A stretch of 64,000 bases of DNA. It comes from Proteiniclasticum sp043951855 (GTDB lineage Bacteria; Bacillota; Clostridia; Clostridiales; Clostridiaceae). Of the stretch, positions 1 to 7,353 are shown one piece after another (the first letter of the stretch is position 1; every line of letters starts with the position of its first letter). Under the pieces are notes generated by a model. It saw nothing but the letters and a program-made list of their open reading frames with translations. It was not told the DNA's origin and ran no database searches. The position numbers were made by a program, and so were the translations under genes. The stretch is from contig NZ_JBINJW010000009.1 of assembly GCF_043951855.1 (NCBI RefSeq), positions 1 through 64,000 on the forward strand, in the 5' to 3' direction.

Positions 1-42
1 AGATACGAAGTTAATTAATCTTAAGAATCTGGAGGAAAAGAG

Positions 43-363
43 ATGTTTGTATTTAATCAAGATAGTCAGAGCGTCAACTGCGATCCTGGGGTGCATCGTA
101 AAGTACTGGCTCAGAACAAGGATATGATGATGTGTGAAATCAGGTTCAGTAAGGGTGCTGTAGGGGCAATGCATGCACATCCGCATCTTCAGACCACCTA
201 TGTGGTCAGTGGGTCCTTCGAGTTCACCATCGGTGAAGAAAAACAGGTTGTGAAAGCCGGAGACAGTTTACTCATGCCACCCGATGTTCCTCACGGAACA
301 GTAGCGCTTGAAGATGGCGTTCTTGTAGATGTATTCAGCCCTATGAGGGAAGATTTTCTTTAA
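43..363 (+). CDS. Cupin-domain protein
   Basis: A 106-residue single-domain cupin. The conserved beta-barrel motifs are visible: the first metal-binding motif reads HAHPHLQTTYVVSGSFEF at about residues 45-62 (His, His, Gln and Glu-region ligands), and the second has PPDVPHG at about 79-85. The strong GGAGGAAAAG ribosome binding site six bases before the ATG fixes the start. Proteins of this size are usually small metal-dependent isomerases, dioxygenases or sugar-binding sensors; nothing here identifies a substrate. It is a single gene followed by a strong bidirectional terminator shared with the convergent downstream gene. Function beyond the fold is unknown. Confidence 0.85.
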   Translation: MFVFNQDSQSVNCDPGVHRKVLAQNKDMMMCEIRFSKGAVGAMHAHPHLQTTYVVSGSFEFTIGEEKQVVKAGDSLLMPPDVPHGTVALEDGVLVDVFSPMREDFL

Positions 364-383
364 CAATCAGAAAAGCAGAATAG

Positions 384-425
384 AAGAGCCACTGCTATCC
401 CTTTTTAGAGGAAGCAGTGGCTCTT
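384..425. terminator. Bidirectional hairpin terminator
   Basis: Perfect 13-bp inverted repeat (384-396 pairing with 413-425), with A-rich and T-rich flanks on the two sides. It lies between the convergent cupin gene and the minus-strand gene at 441-1058, so it can serve both. Confidence 0.85.
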
Positions 426-440
426 TTCCTTTATATACGC

Positions 441-1058
441 CTAGAATTCAGCTTTGTAGAAGATGCCTTCCGGAGTTGCTGTCATGTCAAAGAATGAAAT
501 ATCCAGAGCACCTAGGAAGCTGGATAGAAAGGATCTTCTGAGGTCCAGGTACAGGTTTTCAGGAAGATTCTGTTCTTCATAATAGCTGCTGTGGATATCC
601 CTGCTGCTCTTCCAAACAAGATGATGATCGTCTGATTCAACCAGTTCGTTGATCTTATCACAGGGCATGCCATCTAACAGAATGGCGTTCAGATAGCCAT
701 AAAGTTCCTGCCCGTTTGTGAACCGGACCTTCTCTTTCAGAGAGTCGGCAAGTCTCTTGCCATATTCAGCATGAGCCAGGTGAAGTGCATTTTCATCGTT
801 TCTGGCAACGATCTCCTTTGAAAGGATGCCCATTCTCTTTTCGTTTGCCACAAGATGGGATTCCAGCCATCCATGGATGTTATCATGGTCAATCTGGACT
901 TCTAGTGCTTCATCACTCGTTCTTGGTCCATGTAAATCTAAGGCATGCTCGTCCACTGAATGAAGATTGAATAGATCAATCAGAAATGCTTCCAGATTCT
1001 CCTGGATTTTAATGCGGTTATGCTGCACAAAGTGTATGGGTGCCAGTTTTTCTTTCAT
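441..1058 (-). CDS. Hypothetical protein, 205 aa
   Basis: I do not recognise this protein. It is soluble, acidic and histidine-rich, with no signal peptide or membrane segment. Visible landmarks are an N-terminal helical half with many His and Asp residues (about 50-95) and a central LLDGMPCDKI stretch at about residues 127-136 holding the only cysteine. The ATG is preceded by GGAGGAATTT in the correct position. It stands alone between a convergent cupin gene and the divergent trmB. The 220-bp intergenic region upstream would hold both divergent promoters. The single Cys next to Asp and the His pairs could suggest a hydrolase, but that is only a guess. Confidence 0.7.
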   Translation of the reverse strand: MKEKLAPIHFVQHNRIKIQENLEAFLIDLFNLHSVDEHALDLHGPRTSDEALEVQIDHDNIHGWLESHLVANEKRMGILSKEIVARNDENALHLAHAEYGKRLADSLKEKVRFTNGQELYGYLNAILLDGMPCDKINELVESDDHHLVWKSSRDIHSSYYEEQNLPENLYLDLRRSFLSSFLGALDISFFDMTATPEGIFYKAEF

Positions 1059-1280
1059 AAAATTCCTCCATATGGTTGTATTCTTCTATAGCGTACACTG
1101 AATATGGAAGAAATTGTATGACTTAAATCAAATTTCAGCATATTTTCATGTTATTTTATCGTGCGCAACTGTATTTACCCGTGAATTAAGGATATCATCA
1201 GGAAAACATCGGAAGAAGATGAAAAAACATGAAAAATATTGTATACTTCTCTAAGTGATTAAATTGAAATAGGTGATGAA

Positions 1281-1934
1281 ATGAGATTAAGAAAAAAGTG
1301 GTGGGCTAGACCCGAAATGGAAAAAGATACCAAGGCAATCATTGAACCTTGGGATATGAAAGGAAAGTGGAGCGAAAATTTCGGAAACGATCATCCCATC
1401 CACCTGGAGCTGGGATGTGGAAAAGGCCAGTTTATCAGTACTCTGGCAGCGATGAATCCGGATATCAACTATATTGCGATAGACCTGAAAGATGAGGTCC
1501 TTGTATTTGTACTTCGTAAAATAAATGAACTGGGCCTGACCAATGTAAGACTGATCCCCATGTTCATTGAGCGAGTGGATGAGATTTTTGATGAGAATGA
1601 AATTTCGAAAATCTACATCAATTTCTGCAATCCATGGCCGAAGGCATCACATAACAAAAGGAGACTGACCCATCCCAGATTCCTGACGAAGTACAAGGGG
1701 TTTATCAAGCCCGGTACGGAAGTCTGGTTTAAGACAGATGACGATGATCTCTTTGAAGCGTCCTTAGGATACTTCAAGGATGAGAATTTTGATGAAATCT
1801 ACAGAACATGGGATTTAGAGGAAAGTGGATTTACGGATAACATCAAGACGGAATATGAAGAAAAGTTCAGTGCATTTGGAGTGAAAATCAAGTTCGGCAT
1901 TTTCAGACTTGAAGAAGAGAAGGGTGAATCCTGA
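1281..1934 (+). CDS. trmB: tRNA (guanine-N7-)-methyltransferase
   Basis: TrmB (217 aa) methylates N7 of G46 in the variable loop of tRNAs using S-adenosylmethionine. The family signature is complete: an N-terminal RLRKKWWARP segment, the SAM-binding motif LELGCGKGQF near residues 41-50, the NFCNPWPK substrate-binding motif near 114-121 followed by KRRLTHPRFL, and the C-terminal TEYEEKF motif. AGGTGATGAA before the ATG gives the start. A -10-like TATACT at 1242-1247 is the best promoter candidate. The stop codon overlaps the start of the next gene (TGATG), so the two are probably translationally coupled. Confidence 0.96.
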   Translation: MRLRKKWWARPEMEKDTKAIIEPWDMKGKWSENFGNDHPIHLELGCGKGQFISTLAAMNPDINYIAIDLKDEVLVFVLRKINELGLTNVRLIPMFIERVDEIFDENEISKIYINFCNPWPKASHNKRRLTHPRFLTKYKGFIKPGTEVWFKTDDDDLFEASLGYFKDENFDEIYRTWDLEESGFTDNIKTEYEEKFSAFGVKIKFGIFRLEEEKGES

Positions 1935-2323
1935 TGGAGATGGTTGAGATCAGAAATGATCTGCTGAAATTTGTCAGAGTATACTACAAGGACTCTGAAA
2001 TCAGTCACCTGGATGTACCAAAGGGTGAAATTGAGCTGAAGTTCAGCTTCACTCAGAAGGAACGGAAGAATGTGCTGAGATTTTTTGAAGACAACATCCA
2101 TATCTTCACGGACTATACTGAGGACACCAGAAAAGATATTATGGAGATCAGTGAAATCTTCATTCGATTCGATGAAGACGGTCTTTATTTCGGGAAATCG
2201 GGTTTTGACTACACGGCATCTAATGCCGCGGCTTATTATGTGCTGAACCGATATCTGGATGAAATGGTGGATCAGCTGCCGAGTAAGATGAGTTATTACA
2301 AGGAAAATTATCTGTATCAGTGA
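1934..2323 (+). CDS. Hypothetical protein coupled to trmB, 129 aa
   Basis: A 129-residue acidic protein whose ATG shares one base with the trmB stop codon. An in-frame ATG two codons later (1940) is an alternative start. No domain is recognisable to me. The sequence shows an N-terminal alternating pattern likely to form beta strands (IELKFSFTQKERKNVLRFFE), a central acidic region and an aromatic C-terminus rich in Tyr. There is no signal peptide or membrane segment. Tight coupling to trmB suggests co-expression, which is not evidence of a tRNA-related role. A strong terminator follows immediately. Confidence 0.8.
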   Translation: MEMVEIRNDLLKFVRVYYKDSEISHLDVPKGEIELKFSFTQKERKNVLRFFEDNIHIFTDYTEDTRKDIMEISEIFIRFDEDGLYFGKSGFDYTASNAAAYYVLNRYLDEMVDQLPSKMSYYKENYLYQ

Positions 2324-2350
2324 TAACGGGTCATACGAATCAGAGCAGTA

Positions 2351-2377
2351 AAAAAAGCGGTGTTACACCGCTTTTTT
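2351..2377. terminator. Bidirectional hairpin terminator
   Basis: Twelve-base-pair inverted repeat with an A-run on the left arm and a T-run on the right (GCGGTG / CACCGC core, 3-base loop). It separates the trmB unit from the convergent tpx gene and should work in both directions. Confidence 0.9.
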
Positions 2378-2389
2378 TCATGGGCTTTA

Positions 2390-2896
2390 TCATGAGTCCA
2401 TAGAAAAGACTTTTTTCGCTTCTTCCATGATCTTCTCGTAGTCCGGTTCATTGCCGATCTCAGGCAGATACTCTGCATAGGTTATTCTATTTTCCTTGTC
2501 CACGACAAAGGCGGCTCTAGCCAGGATGGCAAGCTCTTCCACATAGGTTCCTGTGACTTCTCCGAAGATCCTGAACTTGTGGTCGGAAAGCATGGTGACA
2601 TAATCGCCCGCGTTTTCTTTCACCCATCTTTTCTGAGTGAAGGGAAGGTCCATGGAGACTCCGTAAACGAGGATCTCCGGGTAGGATTCCAGCTTGTCGT
2701 TGAAAGTGAGTAGTTCCAGTGAGCAGGCTGAAGTGTCAACTGACGGGAAGGTCAGAATGACTTTAGGTGTGGAAAGTTCATTGGATTCCACATCGTTTAA
2801 TCCGGTATCCGTCAGCGTGAATTCCGGCATCGCGTCTCCGATTTTCAGCTGAGTTCCGTATAGATGAACTTCATTTCCGCCAAAGGTGATTTTCAT
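2390..2896 (-). CDS. tpx: Thiol peroxidase, apparently one-cysteine form
   Basis: Tpx-family peroxiredoxin (168 aa) that reduces hydroperoxides, normally with thioredoxin as electron donor. The peroxidatic motif PSVDTSACSL is present with Cys58, as are the SMDLPFTQKRW region and the C-terminal EPDYEKIMEE motif. In E. coli Tpx the resolving cysteine lies in the equivalent of the PFAQSRFC motif; here that position is Val92, and Cys58 is the only cysteine in the protein. The enzyme should therefore use an intermolecular or external resolving thiol. It is the last gene of a minus-strand operon with a DUF2156-like gene 25 bp upstream. AAGGAGTG precedes the ATG. Confidence 0.93.
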   Translation of the reverse strand: MKITFGGNEVHLYGTQLKIGDAMPEFTLTDTGLNDVESNELSTPKVILTFPSVDTSACSLELLTFNDKLESYPEILVYGVSMDLPFTQKRWVKENAGDYVTMLSDHKFRIFGEVTGTYVEELAILARAAFVVDKENRITYAEYLPEIGNEPDYEKIMEEAKKVFSMDS

Positions 2897-2921
2897 AAGT
2901 ACAACACTCCTTTGCTATGAA

Positions 2922-3797
2922 TCAGTGAAAAGTTACAATGAATTTTTCTTCAAGAAACTCCGGCATATAAGATTCCTTTGATTTTCTGAGCCCGGGGATC
3001 CCCATATCCTGTTCTCTGTTCGTGTACCTGATGCCTGCTCCGAAATATTCCATGGAGGTTCTTGCAAGAAAGGCGTACAGTCCGCTGATGCGTCTGTCCG
3101 CTTTCTCGATGTGGTTTAAGATGACATCTTCATTCAGCACTTCCAGGAGAGAAAATCCCTGACAGATATCATCAACGAAAACAGATATACCGACGATGTT
3201 GAAAAATTCCTGATGCTCCAGAAGAGTTCTGATTCCTGTCAGTTCATGCCTCAAGGCATCGGACTGATTACTGTCTTCATACCACTTCAAGGCAAGGGCT
3301 AGACATTCTTCTTTAGACTCTTCTATATGCTTAATAGTATATTGGTTGTATCTTATAAAATTATTAAAATGATTTCTCTTGCTGTGCAGATCCTTTCCGC
3401 TGAAGCTGCTCATGCTTTCTACGGAATAGATGTATTCTGCTGAATCGCGGTCTGATTCATAGGAGAATTCATAGCCCAGCTGCCGGATTTCTTCAAGCTG
3501 GGATTTCGAGACGTCTCTCAGCACTTTTTCAAATCCCTTCGCATCCATAAAAGAAAGCAGTGAATCGTAGCATTCTTTACCCTTTGTCTTATCTTTACAG
3601 ATCGGAGGGATGAAGTACGTATTCTCCTTTTCTTTCATAATATAAAGGGCATGGTCCGTGTGCGCATATTGTATGTTCTGCGCATTGCGCCAGATGAAGA
3701 GGTTGGTGAAATTATAGGTGGAAACAAGAAAGGGGTAGGGATTGAGGAACTGATCGAATAACTTTTTACTGTCCATATCCAGTGGTTTAAAATTCAT
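2922..3797 (-). CDS. DUF2156 / lysyltransferase-fold protein
   Basis: A 291-residue protein that resembles the DUF2156 family, related to the C-terminal domain of phosphatidylglycerol lysyltransferase (double GNAT-like fold). Support: the N-terminal PYPFLVSTYNFTNLFIWR segment, the KRNHFNNFIR core helix near residues 141-150, and the C-terminal stretch with GIRYTNREQDMGIPGLRKSK near 255-274, which is the most typical part of the family. There are no membrane segments, so it is not a full MprF-type flippase. The substrate is unknown; an aminoacyl or acyl transfer is likely by family. It sits between the Ppx-like gene and tpx on the same strand with short gaps, so it is probably in one operon with them. 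Confidence 0.8.
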   Translation of the reverse strand: MNFKPLDMDSKKLFDQFLNPYPFLVSTYNFTNLFIWRNAQNIQYAHTDHALYIMKEKENTYFIPPICKDKTKGKECYDSLLSFMDAKGFEKVLRDVSKSQLEEIRQLGYEFSYESDRDSAEYIYSVESMSSFSGKDLHSKRNHFNNFIRYNQYTIKHIEESKEECLALALKWYEDSNQSDALRHELTGIRTLLEHQEFFNIVGISVFVDDICQGFSLLEVLNEDVILNHIEKADRRISGLYAFLARTSMEYFGAGIRYTNREQDMGIPGLRKSKESYMPEFLEEKFIVTFH

Positions 3798-3838
3798 TGC
3801 GTACTCCTTGTATCCTATATTTACTGATGCTGATCAGC

Positions 3839-5359
3839 TCATTCGTGCTCCTTCAGGTGGATCACTTCCAGTTCTTTTCCATACATGCCTGTCAGGGTCT
3901 TATTGAGCTTTCTGATTTCATGGATTTCAAAATCAAGCGTGTGTGCTGAATATACTTCAAGTAAGATTTTCTCGTCAAGAACCGAGACATTCTTGACCTG
4001 AATATCCATTTTATTTGCACTCAATAATTTTTCCGCGATGCTGATACAGATCCCGATATCGGAAATCATATCTATATCCAGACGATTGATGATCTGTCCA
4101 AACTGAAGAAGAGGGGCGTCTCTATGGATCCCATCTGTAAAGGTAGCAGCCATGGCGGATTGAATGATTTCTCTATGATCCATTCCGTTGATTTCCGAGT
4201 TGGAAATGATATAGAAGTTATGTTTGTGGTGATTGTAATATCTGACAGATAACCCTACGTCTCTCAGCATGGAACTGACTTTAATGATGTTCTCGGCATT
4301 TTTCCATTCCTTGCGGATTCCGGAAAATCCATCGTAGATGGATTTGGTCAGCACATAGAGAGATTTCGCTTTATCCACATCCACATTATGTATCCTAAGA
4401 ATGTTCAGAATGGAACGGTCAAGCATATCGGGAAGGGTTCCATAATTCTTGTCGATGTAATCGAAAAGAAAGCCTTCTCTGATTCCTGTTCCGCTGACGC
4501 GGATGTTGATGATTCTGGTCTTTCCGATGAGAGCATTTAGTATGGCAAGGGCAGCAGGGAGAATATCCGCTCTTTCTCTGTCGATTCCTTCTATGGTATA
4601 TCTCTGCTTCAGATTCTTTGTGATCAGGCTTCTGTACATGGATAAGATGTCCAGGTCCTGCATAGTGTATTCATGAATGATGTTGATGGGATAACGTCTT
4701 TTTTTACGGTCAATCTTACTAATGGCTCTTGAAGAACCACCTAGTATGATCATTTCATGAAAATTTCCATTGCTTAGCCAATCCACTGCATCCAGTTCTT
4801 CCTTGAGATATTTATCCAGTGCCGTATGATCTTCTTTCGTTACGTGGTCTTCCAGGTGGAATTTTTCTGTCAGAGATAATGTCCCGATTGGAAGGCGATA
4901 ACTATCTATGAGTGTACCATCTTTCATCCAGCCCAGCTGAGTGGATGCACCGCTTATATCCACAAGCAGAGAGTTATTGAGATTCATGGAATTTTTGACT
5001 GCGAGATAATCCAGATGGATCTCCTGCCTGTTTGTGAGTTCTATTACGTTCAGTTTCAGTTCTGTCTCCAGTTTTTTTCTGATTTCATCCTTATTCGTTA
5101 TATGCTCAAAAAATTCGGATAGAATCACGTGAGGATTTTCAGCGCCTGCTGAATCAGAAAAGTCTTTGAAATATGTCATTATTTTCACAAGAGAAGTCAC
5201 GTTTTCTTCTGAAATGGAGAATTCTTCCTTTGTGTTTTTGCCCAACTTCAGATTTTCCTTATAGGACTCCAAGAGTCTGTAGCTTTTATCATCTTCAATT
5301 TTCCAGAGAGCATATCTGGTTGTATTTCCGCCAATATATATCAATGCAAGTTTTTCCAT
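3839..5359 (-). CDS. Divergent Ppx/GppA-like phosphatase
   Basis: A 506-residue member of the Ppx/GppA (exopolyphosphatase / pppGpp phosphatase) group with an ASKHA actin-like N-terminal region and an HD-like C-terminal region. I start it at the ATG preceded by GAGGAGAGG; an upstream in-frame ATG lacks a ribosome binding site. Several key positions depart from the family: the first phosphate motif, usually D-I-G-S-N-S, reads YIGGNT (residues 8-13); the second, usually DIGGGSTE, reads DISGASTQ (134-141); and the HD-like LHDIG reads LRDVG. The HHKHNFYIISNS motif of the HD-like region is kept. It may have weak or altered catalysis. First gene of an operon with DUF2156 and tpx. Confidence 0.82.
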   Translation of the reverse strand: MEKLALIYIGGNTTRYALWKIEDDKSYRLLESYKENLKLGKNTKEEFSISEENVTSLVKIMTYFKDFSDSAGAENPHVILSEFFEHITNKDEIRKKLETELKLNVIELTNRQEIHLDYLAVKNSMNLNNSLLVDISGASTQLGWMKDGTLIDSYRLPIGTLSLTEKFHLEDHVTKEDHTALDKYLKEELDAVDWLSNGNFHEMIILGGSSRAISKIDRKKRRYPINIIHEYTMQDLDILSMYRSLITKNLKQRYTIEGIDRERADILPAALAILNALIGKTRIINIRVSGTGIREGFLFDYIDKNYGTLPDMLDRSILNILRIHNVDVDKAKSLYVLTKSIYDGFSGIRKEWKNAENIIKVSSMLRDVGLSVRYYNHHKHNFYIISNSEINGMDHREIIQSAMAATFTDGIHRDAPLLQFGQIINRLDIDMISDIGICISIAEKLLSANKMDIQVKNVSVLDEKILLEVYSAHTLDFEIHEIRKLNKTLTGMYGKELEVIHLKEHE

Positions 5360-5547
5360 TTTTTTAACCTCTCCTCTATGAAATATCATTATTATACTAC
5401 AAGACAAGAATGAGGAGTACAAGTTTCTTTATGGAGATGGGGATGGACTATGGACGGGAGGAATTCTCTGTAGTAAAATAGATAAGATATAAATGCGTTC
5501 GTGTAACATGGTGATGCATCTGAGAATCACTACAAGGAGGAAGTACA

Positions 5548-7233
5548 TTGGATTATAAGAAATTGATAGCTGAAAGTATTAGTAGTGCATTGGGAATAGA
5601 GGCGGAAGACGTCTTAAGATCAATCGAGATCCCGCCGAAGCAGGATATGGGAGACTATGCATTTCCCTGTTTTCAGCTTGCGAAGACGTTAAGAAAAGCA
5701 CCGAATATGATAGCGGCGGAGCTGAAAGAGAAGCTGGACATACCAGAAATTGAAAGAGTTGAGGTCATGGGACCTTACGTGAATTTCTTTCTGAACAAGA
5801 GCATCTATCTGGAAGGGGTTGTGAAGAAAGTCCTGGAAGATGGAAGTGAATACGGCAGCTCTGAATTCGGTGATGGAAAAACGGTCATTGTCGAGTATTC
5901 TTCTCCTAATATTGCAAAGCCCTTCCATGTTGGACATCTTTTCACTACAGTGATCGGGAACTCCCTCAGCAGAATTTTCAAGTTCCAGGGGTTCAGCACG
6001 GAAAGAATCAATCACCTGGGTGACTGGGGTACACAGTTCGGGAAGCTCATTTCAGGTTATGAAAGATGGGTGGATAAGGAAAAGCTTCAGGAATCTCCCA
6101 TTGAAGAGCTGAACAGAATCTATGTGAAATTCCATGAAGAAGCGGAAAAAGATCCAAGTCTTGATGATGAAGCAAGACAGCATTTCAAGAACCTGGAAGA
6201 CGGCAAGGAATACGAGTATAATCTCTGGAAAGAATTCAGAGAGCTTTCCCTTATGGTCTTTGAAAGAGTGTATGAAGAGCTGGGCGTTGAATTCGATTCC
6301 TATGCAGGTGAGAGCTTTTATGGGGACAAGATGGATGAGGTTGTGGATATTCTGGAAGAAAAGAAGATCCTTACAGAAAGCAACGGGGCAAAGGTCGTGA
6401 TGCTGGATGAATACAACATGCCTCCTACCATCATCAAGAAGGCGGATGGCGCAACCATCTATGCAACAAGAGATCTGGCTGCGGCCATTTACAGAAAAAG
6501 AACCTATGACTTCCATAAGAACATCTATGTGGTAGGAACTCCCCAGGCACTTCACTTCAAGCAGGTCTTCAAGACCCTGAGTCTGGCAGGATTTGAATGG
6601 GCAGAGGACTGTGTCCATGTTGGCTTCGGTCTTGTGAAGTTCCCAGGAAAGATGATGTCCTCCAGAAAGGGCGATGTGGTTCTTCTGGATGATCTTCTGA
6701 AGGAAGCTGTGGTCACAGCGGAAAAGATCATTCATGACAAGAATCCGAACCTGGCGGACAAGGAAAATGTGGCAAGAAAAGTTGGGATCGGAGCCATCAT
6801 CTTCACTTATCTCAAGAACTCCAGAGAGAAGGATATCATCTTCAACTGGGATGAAATTCTGTCCTTCGACGGTGAGACTGGGCCATATGTCCAATATACT
6901 TATGCCAGAGCCAAGAGTATTCTGAGAAAGAATGAAAAGCCGGATGAGGCGGACCTGACACTTCTTTCCACGCAGGAGGAATTTGAGCTTTCCAAGACAC
7001 TGGAAGGATTCGGGAATGCGGTGAAAGTGGCCATGGAGAAGTATGAGCCTTCTGTCATCACAAGATACGTTCTTCAGGTGGCAAAAGACTTCAACAAGTT
7101 CTACAACAACTGTCAGATCAATTCGGCAGAGGAAGAGCTTAAGAAAGCGAGACTTCAGCTGGTGGAAGCGACGACCATCGTTATCCGAAATGCGCTGGAG
7201 CTTCTGGGTATTGAAACCGTAGAAGAGATGTAA
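5548..7233 (+). CDS. argS: Arginyl-tRNA synthetase
   Basis: Class I aminoacyl-tRNA synthetase of 561 residues that charges tRNA-Arg. The N-terminal Add1 tRNA-binding domain covers about residues 1-110. The HIGH-type motif reads PFHVGHL near 126-132, the KMSKS-type loop reads KMMSSRKGD near 368-376, and the C-terminal DALR anticodon-binding domain ends the protein. It starts with TTG: AAGGAGG lies seven bases upstream, and the first conserved residues (DYKKLIAESIS) follow at once. No T-box leader is visible in the 188 bp upstream. A terminator follows at 7251-7290. Highly typical in length and sequence. Confidence 0.97.
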   Translation: MDYKKLIAESISSALGIEAEDVLRSIEIPPKQDMGDYAFPCFQLAKTLRKAPNMIAAELKEKLDIPEIERVEVMGPYVNFFLNKSIYLEGVVKKVLEDGSEYGSSEFGDGKTVIVEYSSPNIAKPFHVGHLFTTVIGNSLSRIFKFQGFSTERINHLGDWGTQFGKLISGYERWVDKEKLQESPIEELNRIYVKFHEEAEKDPSLDDEARQHFKNLEDGKEYEYNLWKEFRELSLMVFERVYEELGVEFDSYAGESFYGDKMDEVVDILEEKKILTESNGAKVVMLDEYNMPPTIIKKADGATIYATRDLAAAIYRKRTYDFHKNIYVVGTPQALHFKQVFKTLSLAGFEWAEDCVHVGFGLVKFPGKMMSSRKGDVVLLDDLLKEAVVTAEKIIHDKNPNLADKENVARKVGIGAIIFTYLKNSREKDIIFNWDEILSFDGETGPYVQYTYARAKSILRKNEKPDEADLTLLSTQEEFELSKTLEGFGNAVKVAMEKYEPSVITRYVLQVAKDFNKFYNNCQINSAEEELKKARLQLVEATTIVIRNALELLGIETVEEM

Positions 7234-7250
7234 AACAGAAACAGATAAAG

Positions 7251-7300
7251 AAGGATTGGCACAGTTCCATGTGGAACGACGCCAATCCTTTTCTTTTTTC
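7251..7300 (+). terminator. Rho-independent terminator of argS
   Basis: Ten-bp stem AAGGATTGGC / GCCAATCCTT (7251-7260, 7281-7290) with a second inner hairpin GTTCCA/TGGAAC, followed by TTCTTTTTT. Confidence 0.9.
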
Positions 7301-7353
7301 CATTATACTTTATAGGAATGTGTTTATTATGCGAATGATTGGGAGGTATTATG

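Noticed and set aside
5423..5547. Possible T-box leader of argS
   Set aside because: No T-box sequence (TGG-type antiterminator) or terminator is seen in the short leader.
6052..6894. 280-codon open frame on the minus strand
   Set aside because: Fully antisense to argS, which is a certain gene; no ribosome binding site and atypical composition.
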